Below, one piece after another: positions 34,442 to 43,724 of a stretch of 64,000 nucleotides of DNA. The stretch spans positions 1-64,000 of the forward strand of contig CAMVJQ010000001.1 of assembly GCA_947167845.1 (NCBI GenBank), in the 5' to 3' direction. The notes under the pieces are model-generated. The model searched no databases and was not told the DNA's origin. It worked only from the letters and a program-made list of their open reading frames with translations. Origin of the DNA: an uncultured Prevotella sp. GTDB lineage: Bacteria > Bacteroidota > Bacteroidia > Bacteroidales > Bacteroidaceae. A program made the translations under genes and the position numbers. Position 1 is the stretch's first letter, and every line of letters starts with the position of its first letter.

Positions 34442-35448
34442 TAGTGCAGAGATACTTCGCAAAGCATGCGTTCAAGAATAAAAGCAGCCAGCAGGTGGCT
34501 CTGGTGTTACAACTTGACGACCTTCATCGTCGGTTTTTCATACAGAGTAAACGCATTATAATATGCAGTAAATATTCATTTTCAGTTTAGTCATAATGCA
34601 AACACAAATACAAGATTTATGTTATACATTATTAACATAACAATCTGATATTCAGTGTATTAAAATTTGTATCTGTCAGATTCGCCGTAGTCTTGCTGAC
34701 GCAACTGGCAATCATATATATAAAAAAGGTTTCCTTCCATCCCCCGCCCCGCGCATGATTTTTATTAACTGAACACAAAGACACGAAGACACAAAGTCGT
34801 TCTACCTAATATTAAATCATTATCAAAAACCGTCTATCCCCTCTATGATTCCTGCAAACGCTTGTTCATCAGCGGATTAGCGATAGACGGTTCGCTGTTT
34901 ATCCCTCTATCTACCCTCTATCTACCCTCTATGATTTGCGCCTGGGGTAAAAGCCGGGCGCAGAACAAAAGCCCCTCCTTTCGTCTGCCATCAGACTTCT
35001 CTGCGGGAATGGACAGACACTATTCGGCATGAAGTGGCTGTAAACGAGCGTTTTAGTGCCTTTTTACATGCTTTTGCCTATAGGCAAAAGTTCTTGCGCC
35101 TGTAGGTAAAAGTTCTTGTGCTTATAGGCAAAAGCGGAAAGCCTCCTGCGGATAGATAGAGGGTAGATAGAGGGTAGATAGAGGGTTTAAGACGGGATGT
35201 ATCTATGGCTAATTTCCTATCAGCCAGCGTGATAGGCGGAATCATATAGGGGATAGATGGTTTTGCGCGTTTTCTAATTTACGAAATGTCGAGACTGCAG
35301 AAAACGCAAGGGGTCAGGAACTTGAGATGATTACCCGCAAATTGCGGATAATCATTTCCAAAATGACTTTAATTTATGTGCCTTACAGTGATTTCTTCCA
35401 AAATCGCTTCCGAAAGTCAACTTTTATTCGTAACTTTGCCGCCAGTTT
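34442..35448. other. Gene-free kilobase with a large nested inverted repeat
   Basis: No credible open frame on either strand. It contains a nested inverted repeat: outer arms at 34834-34852 and 35238-35256 (CTATCCCCTCTATGATTCC against its complement, one mismatch); inner arms built of 11-bp tandem units, CCCTCTATCTA at 34903-34931 and TAGATAGAGGG three times at 35153-35185. Near the centre is a palindrome and 22-bp tandem repeat (35072-35136). The ruvB promoter (-7 TAACTTTG at 35431-35438) and a hairpin GATTACCCGCAA / TTGCGGATAATC near 35330-35355 lie at the right end. It may be a structured RNA, a non-autonomous mobile element or a recombination site. Confidence 0.6.
35072..35136. repeat. 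22-bp tandem repeat beginning with an 18-bp palindrome
   Basis: CCTATAGGCAAAAGTTCTTG-type units of 22 bp start at 35077 and 35099, with a partial third at 35121. The first is preceded by TTTTGC, making the perfect palindrome TTTTGCCTATAGGCAAAA (35072-35089). There are no unique spacers, so it is not a CRISPR array. Confidence 0.75.
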
Positions 35449-36483
35449 ATGATGGACGAAGATTTTGATATCCGCGAAGAGCGGTTCTCACAGGGCGAGA
35501 AGGACTTTGAGAACGCGCTGCGCCCGCTGGCCTTCTCTGACTTCAGCGGTCAGAAGAAGGTGGTAGAGAACCTACAAGTGTTTGTGAAGGCCGCCAAATA
35601 CCGTGGCGAGCCGCTCGACCACACACTGCTGCACGGTCCGCCGGGACTGGGCAAGACGACGCTGTCGAACATCATCGCCAACGAACTGGGCGTAGGCTTC
35701 AAGATCACCAGCGGCCCCGTGCTCGACAAGCCGGGCGACCTGGCGGGCATCCTGACTTCGCTGGAGAAGAACGACGTGCTGTTTATCGACGAGATACACC
35801 GGCTGTCGCCCGTCGTGGAGGAATACCTCTACTCCGCCATGGAGGACTACCGCATCGACATCATGATCGACAAAGGCCCGTCGGCCCGCTCGATACAGAT
35901 AGACCTCAACCCGTTCACACTGGTGGGGGCCACCACCCGCAGCGGACTGCTGACCGCCCCGCTCCGCGCCCGTTTCGGCATCAACATGCACCTGGAATAC
36001 TACGAGCCGGAGACGCTCCAGAAGATCATCGAGCGCTCGTCGAATATTCTCGGTGTGCCCATCACGGAGGACGCGGCACTGGAGATCGCCGGGCGCAGCC
36101 GAGGCACGCCCCGTATCGCCAACGCCCTGCTGCGCCGCGTGAGAGACTTCGCACAGGTGAAGGGCAACGGACGGATAGACACAAACATATCCAAGATAGC
36201 ACTGACGGCTCTGAACATCGACCAGTATGGCCTCGATGAAATCGACAACAAGATCCTGCTGACCATTATCGACAAGTTCCGTGGAGGGCCGGTGGGCATC
36301 ACGACCATCGCCACGGCGATAGGCGAGGATGCCGGCACCGTGGAGGAGGTCTATGAGCCGTTCCTCATCATGGAGGGCTTCATCAAGCGCACGCCCCGAG
36401 GCCGCATGGTGACCGAACTGGCCTATCGCCACTTCGGGCGCAACCCCTACGGCGGAAACATCATGGAGCCCACCCTCTTCTAA
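35449..36483 (+). CDS. ruvB: Holliday junction branch-migration helicase RuvB
   Basis: A 344-residue AAA+ motor of the RuvAB complex that drives branch migration during recombinational repair. It has [13 protein letters not shown] (Walker A), LFIDEIHRL (Walker B), the presensor hairpin region [23 protein letters not shown] (sensor 1), and the C-terminal winged helix with [17 protein letters not shown]. Full length. The start could be either of two adjacent ATGs (35449 or 35452), 11-14 bp after the -7 box. Monocistronic here; ruvA is not adjacent. Confidence 0.97.
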   Translation: MMDEDFDIREERFSQGEKDFENALRPLAFSDFSGQKKVVENLQVFVKAAKYRGEPLDHTLLHGPPGLGKTTLSNIIANELGVGFKITSGPVLDKPGDLAGILTSLEKNDVLFIDEIHRLSPVVEEYLYSAMEDYRIDIMIDKGPSARSIQIDLNPFTLVGATTRSGLLTAPLRARFGINMHLEYYEPETLQKIIERSSNILGVPITEDAALEIAGRSRGTPRIANALLRRVRDFAQVKGNGRIDTNISKIALTALNIDQYGLDEIDNKILLTIIDKFRGGPVGITTIATAIGEDAGTVEEVYEPFLIMEGFIKRTPRGRMVTELAYRHFGRNPYGGNIMEPTLF

Positions 36484-36686
36484 AAAAGGGTAAAAAGGTA
36501 AAAGGGTAAATAAGGTAAAAAGGATGCGGATTAAGATTTTTTTGACTAAATGCTTGGAGATATAAGAAATAATATGTACCTTTGCCCCGATATTTGCAAC
36601 TTCTTATCAATTAATAACGCACTTTTAGGATGAAGGCTCTGCCTGGGAGTGTATAACCATATGAGCCAAAAAACAATTTAGAATCT

Positions 36687-37928
36687 ATGAACAAGTCTAT
36701 TTTTTTGAAAGGTTCTGCGCTGGCCCTTGGCCTTATGCTGATGTCGGCATGTACGAAAGTTGACTCACCTGTCCAGGTTGAGCCGGAGGATCCCATTATC
36801 CAGGTAGAACTTGATCTGACAAACCTTGTGGCTACCGACGGATGGGGCCAGGGTGGCTTTGCCGGTTCTTGGGCCGCTCCTGAGGTGACGACGCTCGACG
36901 GACGCACAAGTGGTATGGCAGAGGTTTACAAGTCGACCAACGAGGACGTTGCCGCTACAGGTGTCGTCATGCAGCAGAAGATTGAGGCGCTGCCTAACGG
37001 CCACTACACAGTAGCCCTCTACGCCAACGCTATGTTCACTCCTGACCGTGGCTTCGCGTCAGACCTGACAGACGGTGCCATGGACGTGGTCTATGTATTT
37101 GCCAACGAGGCCCAGACACCAGTGAAGGCCCAGATTGCCACAAGCACAACAGAGAACGGCAAGTATGTTGTCGAGACAGACGTTACCGACGGCACACTGA
37201 CCATCGGTATTGCCAAGGCTAAGGGTGGCACCAACTGGCACACCATCCAGATTGCCTCGCTTGCTTGCACTCAGGAGGCACCTCTGAGCGAGTTGTACAA
37301 GCCGTTGCTGGATGAAGCAGAGGCTCTGCTTGCTGAAAAGATGTCAGAAGAGGCAAAGAAGACCCTGAATGAGGCCATCGCCCTTCCTCACAGCAAAGAG
37401 GCTATGGACAACTTAGCCCTGGCTATCGCTTTGGCAAAAGGCAGCATCAACAGTTATAAAATCATTGCTGCCGGCGGAGTGCCCAACGACAAACTTGACA
37501 ACTGGATTTGCACAAATACCAATACTTTCCACATCAACACATGGTCGGTAGAAGGCAATGAGGGCAACGACCCCTCTGGCATGGTGACTCCGTTCATCGA
37601 GAACTGGGTTGGCAAGCCCGGTCCCCTTGGCGAAGGCGACATCTTCCTGACCCTGCCCATGCTGACTCCTGGTGAGAAGTACACGGTATCTGCCTTGATC
37701 CGCGTCTACAGCGAGTCAGGCGAGGCTGTCAGCGGTGCATTCTTCGGCAGCGAGGATATCGCAAAGAAGGGAACAGCCTTCGAGTATAATGGCATGAAGG
37801 GTGTTTATGGCACCTTCACCCAGGAGGTCACCGTCGACGAGAACGGCAGCCTGCTGATCGGTCTTAAGATTGCTAATCCTACCTTCAACTGGGTTGCTAT
37901 CAAGGACGTGAAGATTGCTGCAAAGTGA
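36687..37928 (+). CDS. Surface lipoprotein with two beta-sandwich-like domains
   Basis: A 413-residue lipoprotein with leader ...LMLMSAC (Cys about 22). Residues about 40-195 form one predicted beta-rich domain (GWGQGGFAGSWAAPEV, LPNGHYTVALYANAMF, GTLTIGIAKAKGGTNWHTI). A helical spacer, about 200-250 (LLDEAEALLAEKMSEEAKKTL), leads to a second similar domain, about 260-413. The YTV-L-A and TNW or FNWVAIKDV patterns resemble carbohydrate-binding modules of secreted Bacteroidetes proteins, but no specific family is recognised. The leader is about 95 nt long after the -7 box TACCTTTG (36577-36584). Confidence 0.75.
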   Translation: MNKSIFLKGSALALGLMLMSACTKVDSPVQVEPEDPIIQVELDLTNLVATDGWGQGGFAGSWAAPEVTTLDGRTSGMAEVYKSTNEDVAATGVVMQQKIEALPNGHYTVALYANAMFTPDRGFASDLTDGAMDVVYVFANEAQTPVKAQIATSTTENGKYVVETDVTDGTLTIGIAKAKGGTNWHTIQIASLACTQEAPLSELYKPLLDEAEALLAEKMSEEAKKTLNEAIALPHSKEAMDNLALAIALAKGSINSYKIIAAGGVPNDKLDNWICTNTNTFHINTWSVEGNEGNDPSGMVTPFIENWVGKPGPLGEGDIFLTLPMLTPGEKYTVSALIRVYSESGEAVSGAFFGSEDIAKKGTAFEYNGMKGVYGTFTQEVTVDENGSLLIGLKIANPTFNWVAIKDVKIAAK

Positions 37929-37947
37929 TCTGCCTGAGATGATATTT

Positions 37948-37984
37948 AAAACGGTGGGGACAAAAAAAACCCACCGTTTTTTGT
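37948..37984 (+). terminator. Rho-independent terminator
   Basis: AAAACGGTGGG / CCCACCGTTTT, an 11-bp perfect stem with an A-rich loop and following T-run, 20 bp after the lipoprotein stop codon and just before the coaD promoter (TACCTTTG 38003-38010). Confidence 0.85.
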
Positions 37985-38018
37985 TATTCTAAATTTTATT
38001 AGTACCTTTGCCCCCAAT

Positions 38019-38474
38019 ATGAGAAAAGGTCTGTTTGTCGGCAGTTTCAATCCGTTCACTATCGGCCACGAATCGATAGTAGGCCGTGCCCTACCCTTAT
38101 TTGATAGGTTGGTCATCGGGGTGGTAGGCGACAATGTGCATAAGCCCGACATGCCTTCGGCAGAGGAGCGGATGCAGAGGATAAAGGATCTGTATGCCGA
38201 CGAACCGCGCATCGAGGTGAAGCCCTATCACGGCCTGGCCATGGATTTCGCCAAGCAGGAAGGGGCACAGTTCATCGTGAAAGGCGTGCGCACTGTCAGC
38301 GACTTCGAGTACGAACAGTGGCAGGCCGACTTCAACCGCCGTCTGGGGGGTATAGAGACTATCCTCCTGTACACGGAGCCGGAACTGGCCAGCATTTCAT
38401 CGAGTGCCCTGCGCGAACTGCAGCATTTCGGTGTTGATATCAGTCCGTTTTTACCAAAAAAGGTAAAAAGATGA
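38019..38474 (+). CDS. coaD: Phosphopantetheine adenylyltransferase
   Basis: A 151-residue enzyme of coenzyme A synthesis (4'-phosphopantetheine + ATP to dephospho-CoA). It has the nucleotidyltransferase motif GSFNPFTIGH at residues 8-17, the substrate-binding segment VKGVRTVSDFEYE, and the SISSS motif near 127. Full length. The start codon lies only 9 bp after the -7 box (38003-38010), so the mRNA is nearly leaderless. The ybeY gene follows 93 bp later. Confidence 0.95.
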   Translation: MRKGLFVGSFNPFTIGHESIVGRALPLFDRLVIGVVGDNVHKPDMPSAEERMQRIKDLYADEPRIEVKPYHGLAMDFAKQEGAQFIVKGVRTVSDFEYEQWQADFNRRLGGIETILLYTEPELASISSSALRELQHFGVDISPFLPKKVKR

Positions 38475-38540
38475 CCTCCCCTTACCCCTCCTGTAGGAGG
38501 GGGATAGAATACAAATGATGTCTCCTGTAGGAGGGGAAAA
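38467..38540. repeat. Two CTCCTGTAGGAGGGG repeats
   Basis: CTCCTGTAGGAGGGG occurs twice about 37 bp apart, each a small self-complementary hairpin (CTCCTGTAGGAG). They fill the gap between coaD and ybeY and resemble short intergenic REP-like repeats. Confidence 0.6.
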
Positions 38541-38567
38541 AGTAAAAAGATAAAAAAGATTTTATAG

Positions 38568-38981
38568 ATGATATCCTATGAAGCAGAAGGGGTGAAGTTC
38601 CCCAATATCAAGAAGCGTGAGACGACAGCCTGGATCCGCAAGGTGGCGGAGTCCTACGGCAAGAGAATCGGGGAGATCGGCTATCTCTTTGTCGATGACG
38701 AAAAGATACTCGCGGTGAACAACGAGTATCTGGGCCACGACTACTATACGGACATCATCACCTTCGACTACTGTGAGGGGAAAATCCTCAATGGCGACCT
38801 GTTTATCTCACTGGACACCGTCTTCACCAATGCCGACAAGTTCGGCCGTCCTTACGACGAAGAGTTGCACCGTGTCATTATCCACGGTATTCTTCACCTC
38901 TGCGGCATCAACGATAAAGGCCCGGGTGAACGGGCCATTATGGAAGCGGCGGAGGACAAGGCCCTCGCTATGAGAGGCTAG
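38568..38981 (+). CDS. ybeY: rRNA maturation endoribonuclease YbeY
   Basis: A 137-residue metalloprotein involved in 16S rRNA maturation and ribosome quality control. The conserved HGILHLCGIND segment (residues about 104-114) supplies two of the three zinc ligands. The usual third His of HGxLHLxGYDH is not present; the segment reads INDKGPGE. Bacteroidetes family members often diverge at this point, so I do not take it as proof of inactivity. Its stop codon overlaps that of the convergent S41 protease gene. Confidence 0.88.
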   Translation: MISYEAEGVKFPNIKKRETTAWIRKVAESYGKRIGEIGYLFVDDEKILAVNNEYLGHDYYTDIITFDYCEGKILNGDLFISLDTVFTNADKFGRPYDEELHRVIIHGILHLCGINDKGPGERAIMEAAEDKALAMRG

Positions 38982-40570
38982 TTCTGGCCAAGGAGTTCCA
39001 AGGCCTTCCGAACGATCTCATTATGCTCATTAAACACGGAGAAATACTCACTCATATCCCATAAGTCACGGGCTATGAGCGCCTTCAGTTGCAGACTGAG
39101 ATAAGGCAGCGTCTTCTGCCGTTCAGCCTCATCCCTTGGCTCCACCTTCTGCTTCTTGCCCTCAGCCAGTATCTCGTCGATCAGGCTCTGAGGCACCACG
39201 AAGTTCTGCTTGAAGTCGTCGAATGTCTGCCAGCGCTTCTTCAGTTCCTTACGGTGCTTGTCCACATAGTGCAGATTGGCCTGTATCACAATGCTCTTGG
39301 CGGCCAGTTCGCGATGGAATCGCGTATAAATAGTGGTGTCCAAGGGGATATAGTAGTCGGGCATAATGCCGCCGCCGCCATACACGGTACGATGCTGGCG
39401 GAGCGTCTCAAACTTGAGGGAGTCGGCAAAGTGAATGCTGTCTGCATTCGTCAGTTCCCCGCTCTTCAGGCGGTTGAGCACGTCCATTGCATAATCCTTG
39501 TTGTCGCCCTTCTTGTAAGGCTTCTGGATGCAACGGCCCGAAGGCGTATAGTAATGGGCCACGGTGAGCCGGATCATCGACCCGTCAGGCAGGTCGATAG
39601 GCCGCTGTACCAGGCCTTTGCCGAAGGTGCGACGCCCCACGACGGTGCCGCGGTCCTGATCCTGAATGGCACCGGTGACGATCTCGGCGGCAGAGGCCGT
39701 GTAACTGTCGACCAGCACGATCACTTTTCCCTTCGCTAACTTACCGTTGCCATGGGCACGATACTCAGCCCTTCTGGTCATGCGCCCTTCAGTATAGACT
39801 ATCAGGTCGCCCCGCTCCAGGAACTCGTCAGCGATGTCCACGGCAGCCTTCAGGTAGCCGCCGCCATTCTCCTGCAGGTCGAGGATCAGGCTCTCCATCC
39901 CCTGCTTCTGCAACGTGTCCAGACTCTCCATGAACTCATCGTAGGTCTGTGCGCCGAAATTTCCGATGCGTATATAGCCGATGCCGGGCCGGATCATATA
40001 GGCGGCATCGATGGAATGGACGGGAATCTTGTCACGAACCACCGTAAAGAGCAACTTGTCCTTGATGCCGGTACGGACCACGCCCAGCCGCACCTTCGTG
40101 CCTTTCGGGCCGCGCAGCCGCTTCATAATCTCCTCCTTCGACATCTTAACGCCCGCAATGGCCGTGTCATTGACGGAGACGATACGGTCGCCGGCGATGA
40201 TGCCCACCTTCTCCGAGGGGCCGTTGGTGACGGGCTGAATGACCATCAGCGTGTCGTCCATCATATTAAACTGCACGCCGATGCCCTCGAAGTTGCCGTT
40301 CAGCGGCTCATTCAGGGCCTTTACCTCCTTTGGTGTAGAGTAACTGGAGTGAGGATCGAGTTTGTCAAGCATCCCACGGATGGCATCTTCCACAAGTTTT
40401 GCCTCATCGACGCTGTCCACATATAGGTTGTTGATAGCCACCTCGGCAAACTGGAGTTTGCGCAACGGGCTGTCCTCCCTGTTGTTGACCCTGAACTGGG
40501 CCGATACGCCCTGGACGCCAAGTCCCAGAACCACAGAGAGCAAAATCTTCTTCATACTATTCTTATTCAT
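38978..40570 (-). CDS. S41-family C-terminal processing protease with PDZ domain
   Basis: About 530 residues. The start [17 protein letters not shown] gives a signal peptide ending near VSAQ; MKKILL at 40555 is an alternative start. The PDZ domain is at about 85-165 ([10 protein letters not shown]...[13 protein letters not shown]). The S41 protease domain has [11 protein letters not shown], with the nucleophile Ser, and the catalytic Lys in [10 protein letters not shown]. The C-terminal extension is helical. The protein acts in the periplasm, trimming or degrading proteins. The gene overlaps the end of parE by a few bases and is probably co-transcribed with it. Confidence 0.9.
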   Translation of the reverse strand: MNKNSMKKILLSVVLGLGVQGVSAQFRVNNREDSPLRKLQFAEVAINNLYVDSVDEAKLVEDAIRGMLDKLDPHSSYSTPKEVKALNEPLNGNFEGIGVQFNMMDDTLMVIQPVTNGPSEKVGIIAGDRIVSVNDTAIAGVKMSKEEIMKRLRGPKGTKVRLGVVRTGIKDKLLFTVVRDKIPVHSIDAAYMIRPGIGYIRIGNFGAQTYDEFMESLDTLQKQGMESLILDLQENGGGYLKAAVDIADEFLERGDLIVYTEGRMTRRAEYRAHGNGKLAKGKVIVLVDSYTASAAEIVTGAIQDQDRGTVVGRRTFGKGLVQRPIDLPDGSMIRLTVAHYYTPSGRCIQKPYKKGDNKDYAMDVLNRLKSGELTNADSIHFADSLKFETLRQHRTVYGGGGIMPDYYIPLDTTIYTRFHRELAAKSIVIQANLHYVDKHRKELKKRWQTFDDFKQNFVVPQSLIDEILAEGKKQKVEPRDEAERQKTLPYLSLQLKALIARDLWDMSEYFSVFNEHNEIVRKALELLGQN

Positions 40571-42512
40571 ATACGTCTTCTTCCGGACGGTCTTCCTCAA
40601 TGATGAGATTATTGATAATGAAATTCTGGCGCTCCATCGTATTGTCGCCCATATAATACTCCAGCAGTTTCTGCACCTCATCGTTCTTGTGAAGCGTCAC
40701 CTGCTCCAGCCGGATGTCAGGGCCGATGAACCCGGCAAACTCCTCCGGCGAGATCTCGCCGAGCCCCTTGAAGCGCGTGATTTCCGGGTCTGGCCCCAGG
40801 GCACTGATGGCTTTCTGCCGTTCATCGTCACTATAACAGTAGTGGGTGATGAAGTCGCCCTTCCTGTTGTCGGCCTTGGCATCAGCCTCAGCGATCACCT
40901 GCTTGTTCTTGATCTTCGTACGGCGGTTGCGGACGCGGAACAGCGGCGTCTGCAAGACGTAGACATGTCCCTTCTTGATCAGTTCGGGGAAGAACTTCAG
41001 GAAGAAGGATATCAGCAGGAGCCGGATATGCATGCCGTCGACATCGGCATCGGTGGCCACGATCACCTTGTTATACCGGAGCGTGTCGAGACCGTCCTCT
41101 ATGTCGAGGGCGGCCTGAAGGAGATTGAACTCCTCGTTCTCATAGACCACCTTCTTGGTCGACTTGAATGTGTTGAGCGGCTTGCCGCGCAGGGAGAAGA
41201 CGGCCTGTGTGTTCACATCGCGGCTCTTGGTGATGCTGCCGCTGGCCGAGTCGCCCTCGGTGATGAAGATGCAGGACTCCTCCTTCCGTGCATCCTTGGA
41301 GTCGGTGAGATGGACGCGACAGTCGCGCAACTTGCGGTTGTGGAGGTTGGCCTTCTTAGCCCGCTCACGCGCCAGTTTAGCCACGCCGGCCATTGCCTTG
41401 CGCTCCCGTTCGCTCTCCTTGATCTTGTTGTCCATCACCTCTGCCACGTCGGCATGGATATGGAGATAGTTATCCACCTCCTGCTTCACGAAATCGCCGA
41501 TGTACTTATTGATACTGACCCCCTCCGGCGACATCACCGTGGAACCAAGTTTGATCTTGGTCTGGCTCTCGAAGATCGGCTCTTCCACATTGATGGAGAT
41601 GGCCGCGACGATACCCGTGCGGATGTCGCCATACTCGTACTTGCCGAAGAACTCCTTGATTGTGCGTGCGATGTGCTCCTTGAACGCACTCTGATGGGTG
41701 CCGCCCTGCGTCGTATGCTGACCATTGACAAACGAGTAGTACTCCTCGCCGTACTGGTTGGCGTGGGTGAAGGCTATCTCGATGTCCTCGCCCTGCAGAT
41801 GGATGATGGGATAGAGGGCGTCGTTGGTCATGCGGTCTTTCAGCAGGTCTTCCAGTCCGTGGCGGGAGAGGATGCGACGCCCGTTGTACATGATGGTCAA
41901 CCCGATATTCAGGTAGGTATAGTTGCGGAGCATGTTCTCCACGATTTCATCATGGAACTGGTAGTTGTGGAACATTTCCGGGTCTGGCTCGAAATAGATG
42001 TAGGTGCCGTTCTCGTCCTGTGAAGGCTCCGTGACGTCGCTCTTCAGCACACCTTTCTCGAACGTGGCGCGGCGCACCTTTCCGTCGCGGTAACTCCTCA
42101 CCTCAAAGTGGGTGCTCAGGGCATTGACGGCCTTCACGCCGACACCATTCAGGCCAATGGACTTCTTGAAGGCCTTGGAGTCAAACTTGCCACTGGTATT
42201 GAGGATGCTGACGGAGTCGATCAACTTGCCTTGGGGGATGCCGCGGCCGTAGTCGCGCACGGAGATACGGAGGTTGTCCTCCACGTTGACCTCTATGCGC
42301 TCTCCGGCATGCATCTTGAACTCGTCGATGGAGTTGTCGAACACTTCCTTCAGCAAGACATAGATGCCGTCCTCAGATGTGGAGCCGTCGCCTAAGCGGC
42401 CGATATACATACCTGGGCGCAATCTGATATGCTCCAGACCTGTCAGAGTCCGGATGTTGTCATCATCATAGTTGACTGTCTCTTGGGAGATTATGTTATT
42501 GTCTTCTGCCAT
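40563..42512 (-). CDS. parE: DNA topoisomerase IV subunit B (ParE-type)
   Basis: A 649-residue ATPase subunit of a type IIA topoisomerase. GHKL ATPase motifs are [24 protein letters not shown] and [13 protein letters not shown]. The transducer domain is followed by the Toprim domain with [12 protein letters not shown] and [14 protein letters not shown]. Length and the short C-terminus match ParE-type B subunits of Bacteroidetes better than GyrB, which usually carries an extra region. It is placed between an acetyltransferase gene (9 bp upstream) and the S41 protease. The subunit A gene is not in the window. Confidence 0.92.
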   Translation of the reverse strand: MAEDNNIISQETVNYDDDNIRTLTGLEHIRLRPGMYIGRLGDGSTSEDGIYVLLKEVFDNSIDEFKMHAGERIEVNVEDNLRISVRDYGRGIPQGKLIDSVSILNTSGKFDSKAFKKSIGLNGVGVKAVNALSTHFEVRSYRDGKVRRATFEKGVLKSDVTEPSQDENGTYIYFEPDPEMFHNYQFHDEIVENMLRNYTYLNIGLTIMYNGRRILSRHGLEDLLKDRMTNDALYPIIHLQGEDIEIAFTHANQYGEEYYSFVNGQHTTQGGTHQSAFKEHIARTIKEFFGKYEYGDIRTGIVAAISINVEEPIFESQTKIKLGSTVMSPEGVSINKYIGDFVKQEVDNYLHIHADVAEVMDNKIKESERERKAMAGVAKLARERAKKANLHNRKLRDCRVHLTDSKDARKEESCIFITEGDSASGSITKSRDVNTQAVFSLRGKPLNTFKSTKKVVYENEEFNLLQAALDIEDGLDTLRYNKVIVATDADVDGMHIRLLLISFFLKFFPELIKKGHVYVLQTPLFRVRNRRTKIKNKQVIAEADAKADNRKGDFITHYCYSDDERQKAISALGPDPEITRFKGLGEISPEEFAGFIGPDIRLEQVTLHKNDEVQKLLEYYMGDNTMERQNFIINNLIIEEDRPEEDVYE

Positions 42513-42521
42513 ATTTCCGTT

Positions 42522-43667
42522 TTAGAGTTTTTTCAAATAGCAGCGGCGGCGCTTATGATTGACCGGATTCAGCGGCCCCCACTGGCTCTGCACCTGACTG
42601 TTGGTCTCCATCTCCACATTGGTCTCACCCCACTTGAAGCCATATTTCTGATAGCGGGGTATCAGGTCGTAGAAGAGCAGGGCATTCGCCCCTTTGTTCT
42701 GATATTCAGGCAGGATGCCCACTAGCATCAGGTCGACGCACTCAGCCTTATGGAACTTCAGCGCCCTCAGGCAGTGCCACCAGCCGAAGGGCCACAGACG
42801 CCCGTTGCGGCACTTCTGCAGCGCACGGGTCATCGACGAGATGGAGATGCCGATGCCCACCACCTTGTGGTCGGGTGTGTTCCAGTCCTCAATGAGGCAC
42901 AGCAGGTTCATGTCGAGTACGGGGAAGTACATCTTCAGGTATTCATCTATCTGTGCATCCGTCATCTGTGAGTAACCGTAAAGGTTTCCGAAGGTCTGGT
43001 TGACCACGTCGAGCACCTTCCGGCCATACTGCTCCTTGCCGAACACCTGGCTGCGCTTAGGATGCATCGGGTGCAGGTTATAGCGCTTCATCACCATCTC
43101 CGCCACCTTTATATATTTCTCAGGCACGCGCTCGGGCACCATCAGCTTAAACTCCACGTAGTCGTTGTCCTTCTCCCACCCCATCTGCTCCATGTGCCGT
43201 GGGTAGTAAGGATAGTTATAAATGGTGGCCATCGTGCCCAACTGGTCGAAGCCTGCGATGAGCATTCCCTCCGGGTCCATGTCGGTAAAGCCCAGCGGGC
43301 CGACGATCTCTGTCATTCCCTTGGAGCGTCCCCACTGGCTGACGGCATCGAGAAGTGCCTCCGACACCTCGATGTCATCGATAAAGTCGATCCAGCCGAA
43401 GCGCACACTCTTGCGGTTCCACTTCGAATTGGCTCTGCTATTGATGATGCCGGCTATGCGCCCTGCAACTTTACCGTCCTTATAAGCCAGAAAGTACTCT
43501 GCCTCGCAAAACTCGAAGGCAGCATTACGATCCTTGCTCAGCGTATGAAGTTCATCGCTATATAGGTTTGGGGCATCATACGCGTTGTTTCGATACAAGT
43601 CATAGTGGAATTGGATGAAGGCATCGAGTTCCTTCTTGGTACTCACTTTCCGAATTTCTACTGACAT
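42522..43667 (-). CDS. GNAT-like N-acetyltransferase family protein
   Basis: A 381-residue protein seen widely in Bacteroidetes and usually labelled as GNAT. MSVEIRKVSTKKELDAFI starts the first domain, with YFLAYKDGKVAGRIAGI. GPLGFTDMDPEGMLI lies in the middle. The second half contains VGIGISISSMTRALQ and VGILPEYQNKGANALLFYDL, an acetyl-CoA-binding Q/R-x-x-G-like loop. Substrate unknown. Starts further upstream (43679, 43691) are possible, but the -7 box is at 43689-43696, so the shorter start is preferred. First gene of a unit with parE and the S41 protease. Confidence 0.75.
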   Translation of the reverse strand: MSVEIRKVSTKKELDAFIQFHYDLYRNNAYDAPNLYSDELHTLSKDRNAAFEFCEAEYFLAYKDGKVAGRIAGIINSRANSKWNRKSVRFGWIDFIDDIEVSEALLDAVSQWGRSKGMTEIVGPLGFTDMDPEGMLIAGFDQLGTMATIYNYPYYPRHMEQMGWEKDNDYVEFKLMVPERVPEKYIKVAEMVMKRYNLHPMHPKRSQVFGKEQYGRKVLDVVNQTFGNLYGYSQMTDAQIDEYLKMYFPVLDMNLLCLIEDWNTPDHKVVGIGISISSMTRALQKCRNGRLWPFGWWHCLRALKFHKAECVDLMLVGILPEYQNKGANALLFYDLIPRYQKYGFKWGETNVEMETNSQVQSQWGPLNPVNHKRRRCYLKKL

Positions 43668-43724
43668 ACTTTCATGCATTATTTTGTGCAAAGGTAATGA
43701 AAAAAGGGGAAACCCGCAAAATAA

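Noticed and set aside
35072..35136. Evenly spaced 22-bp repeats that could suggest a CRISPR array
   Set aside because: Repeats are directly adjacent with no unique spacers and there are no cas genes.
40362..42023. Open frame of about 550 codons on the plus strand across the S41 protease/parE border
   Set aside because: It is antisense to two well-identified genes, its protein is low in structure and matches nothing I know.
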